NCBI GenBank assembly: GCA_023417165.1
Contig: JAEZGD010000608.1
Span: 1 to 5,710, forward strand
Reading direction: 5' to 3'
DNA: 5,710 nt
Source: Planctomycetota bacterium
Lineage (GTDB): Bacteria > Planctomycetota > Planctomycetia > Pirellulales > Pirellulaceae
The notes under the pieces were generated by a model. It did no database searches, was not told the origin of the DNA, and was given only the letters and a program-made list of their open reading frames with translations. The stretch's first letter is position 1; each line of letters starts with the position of its first letter. This document shows, piece by piece, positions 4,639-5,710 of this stretch. The position numbers and the translations under genes are program-made.

Positions 4639-5710
4639 ATGAACGCATCGCTTCGCATGCTGGTTGGTTGGTTGGCGTTTGGCGCGGCTGCTCCGGCGCT
4701 CGCGCAAGATTCGCCTGCGCCCCCTGCTCTGCCCGCCAATGCCCGGCTCGGCGATTTGCTCGCCCCCAAGGCGTTTCGCGCTGCGGCCGCGCGGGTGCTG
4801 CCGTCGATGGTCGCCATCGAATCGTTCGGCGGTGTCGCGGGTGCGGGAACCAAACGCGGGCGAATGGCGGGCATTCGCTTGCCTGGCGAAGGTCCGACAA
4901 CCGGGGTGATTGTCTCGGCGGACGGTTATATCGTGACCAGCACGTTCAACTTCTTGAAGAAGCCGCCCATCATCACTGTCGTATTGCCCAATGGCGAGCG
5001 CAAGGTGGCCAAGCTGCTCGGTAATGACGAGACGCGCAAGCTCTGCCTGCTAAAGGTCGATGGCGTCGATAATCTGCCGGTGCCCGAATTTGCTCCGCGC
5101 TCGCAACTGCGCGTGGGACAATGGGCCGTGGCGCTCGGCGTTGGGTTTGGCGACGACGAAGCCGCGCTCTCCGCAGGCATCATCAGTGCGACCAGTCGCA
5201 TCAAGGGACGCGCAGTGCAAACTGACGCCAACCTCAGCCCCGCGAACTATGGTGGTCCGCTCATCGATCTGGAAGGCCGCGTGATTGGCATTTGTGCGCC
5301 GCTCAGTCCGCAATCGGCCGACGTGGCCAGCGGCGTCGAGTGGTACGACTCAGGCATTGGTTTCGCGGTGCCACTGGACGGAGCCGATAGCTTGCTCGCC
5401 CGCCTGAAAGCTGGCGAGACGATCAAGCCTGGCTTCTTGGGTGTGCAAGCCGGAGCAGTTCCCGATCAAAAGCCCGGGGCGATCATCTCGCAAGCGGTCA
5501 AGGATTCACCTGCGGAGAAGGCCGGTATTAAGTCCGGCGATCACCTGCTGAAGGTCGATGGCGAAGACGTCCTCGATCCTCCGCACTTGGCGGTGCTAGT
5601 CGGTAAGCATGACGCTGGCGACGAAGTAAAGATCACGCTTGTGCGCGGTGAAGAAACCATTGAAGTTACCGCGACGCTCGCGGTCGCTCCAGTTCGTGCG
5701 ACTCCAACGC
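4639..5710 (+). CDS. Secreted HtrA-like pseudoprotease with PDZ domain (triad replaced by Phe, Lys, Tyr), cut by window end
   Basis: The frame stays open from ATG 4639 to the window edge: 357 complete codons, 3' end missing. Residues 1-22 form a signal peptide (hydrophobic MLVGWLAFGAAAPALA, cleavage after ALA before QD). A trypsin-like domain covers about 45-255: T-T-G-V-I-V-S-A-D-G-Y-I-V-T opens the first barrel, but the His position is F103 (T-S-T-F-N-F), the Asp position is K134 (R-K-L-C-L-L-K-V-D) and the Ser position is Y204 (P-A-N-Y-G-G-P-L). The Gly-Gly-Pro after the lost Ser and the G-I-G-F-A-V-P strand are retained, so fold but not chemistry is conserved. A PDZ domain follows (about 264-347) with F-L-G-V-Q, D-S-P-A-E-K-A-G-I-K-S-G-D and the turn V-D-G-E-D-V. 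From memory, planctomycete proteins with a comparable P-A-N-Y-G-G-P motif exist, often annotated as S1C proteases; I cannot confirm it here. It begins 22 bases after the previous gene with no clear ribosome site. Whether a second PDZ or another domain follows is unseen. Confidence 0.87.
   Translation, partial: MNASLRMLVGWLAFGAAAPALAQDSPAPPALPANARLGDLLAPKAFRAAAARVLPSMVAIESFGGVAGAGTKRGRMAGIRLPGEGPTTGVIVSADGYIVTSTFNFLKKPPIITVVLPNGERKVAKLLGNDETRKLCLLKVDGVDNLPVPEFAPRSQLRVGQWAVALGVGFGDDEAALSAGIISATSRIKGRAVQTDANLSPANYGGPLIDLEGRVIGICAPLSPQSADVASGVEWYDSGIGFAVPLDGADSLLARLKAGETIKPGFLGVQAGAVPDQKPGAIISQAVKDSPAEKAGIKSGDHLLKVDGEDVLDPPHLAVLVGKHDAGDEVKITLVRGEETIEVTATLAVAPVRATPT
4662..4675 (+). repeat. GGTT tandem tract at the start of the third protease-like gene
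   Basis: Three GGTT units plus a final GG (GGTTGGTTGGTTGG) lie in codons 8-13, inside the signal peptide (V-G-W-L). Four evenly spaced GG pairs match the minimal pattern for a two-tetrad G-quadruplex, and a tetranucleotide repeat in coding sequence can slip out of frame. With only 3.5 units both ideas are weak; the repeat may simply reflect Leu/Val/Trp/Gly codons. Confidence 0.45.

Noticed and set aside
3624..4874. 416-codon open frame on the - strand
   Set aside because: Antisense shadow of the two pseudoprotease genes; the protein is compositionally Arg/Ala-rich with no motif.
3594..5710. Annotating the second and third protease-like genes as active serine proteases
   Set aside because: All three catalytic positions are substituted in each, so only the fold and PDZ domain can be claimed.
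1..5710. Mobile element, CRISPR, toxin-antitoxin or phage-defence system
   Set aside because: No transposase, integrase, terminal inverted repeats, spaced direct repeats or small gene pair were seen; codon and base composition look even across the window.

Overview
The window looks like a chromosomal stretch from a GC-rich planctomycete (Planctomycetota, perhaps the Pirellulales). Four things suggest this: a secreted NPCBM-domain protein, a C-terminal tail type I associate with planctomycete hypothetical proteins (W-x-K-L-x-x-R-E-R near the end), a run of three secreted trypsin-fold/PDZ proteins, and weak or absent Shine-Dalgarno sequences. The lineage is inferred from protein style, not from a marker gene. 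All genes lie on the + strand and no RNA gene, insertion sequence, CRISPR array or integration signature is visible.

Layout. Positions 1-465 hold the 3' end of an unrecognised gene with a Gly/Gln/Ser-rich linker. Positions 466-552 are a short intergenic gap with a strong 16-bp stem-loop (495-530). Positions 553-1719 encode an exported protein with four degenerate beta-type repeats followed by an NPCBM domain. Positions 1730-3613 encode an exported HtrA/DegP-like (S1C) serine protease with an intact His-Asp-Ser triad, one PDZ domain, a charged linker and a long C-terminal module that looks LolA-like. Positions 3594-4616 encode a second trypsin-fold/PDZ protein whose three catalytic positions are all substituted (Gly, Gln, Ala). 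Positions 4639 to the window end encode a third one, also fully substituted (Phe, Lys, Tyr), cut off by the window edge.

The last four genes are tightly packed (10-bp gap, 20-bp overlap, 22-bp gap) and every one starts with a signal peptide, so they are probably one transcription unit making envelope proteins. The most interesting reading is one competent HtrA protease made together with two catalytically dead, PDZ-bearing relatives. The dead partners could act as scaffolds, peptide sensors or regulatory subunits, and the NPCBM protein could be a partner or substrate. The sequence shows the substitutions and the gene order; any joint function is inference.
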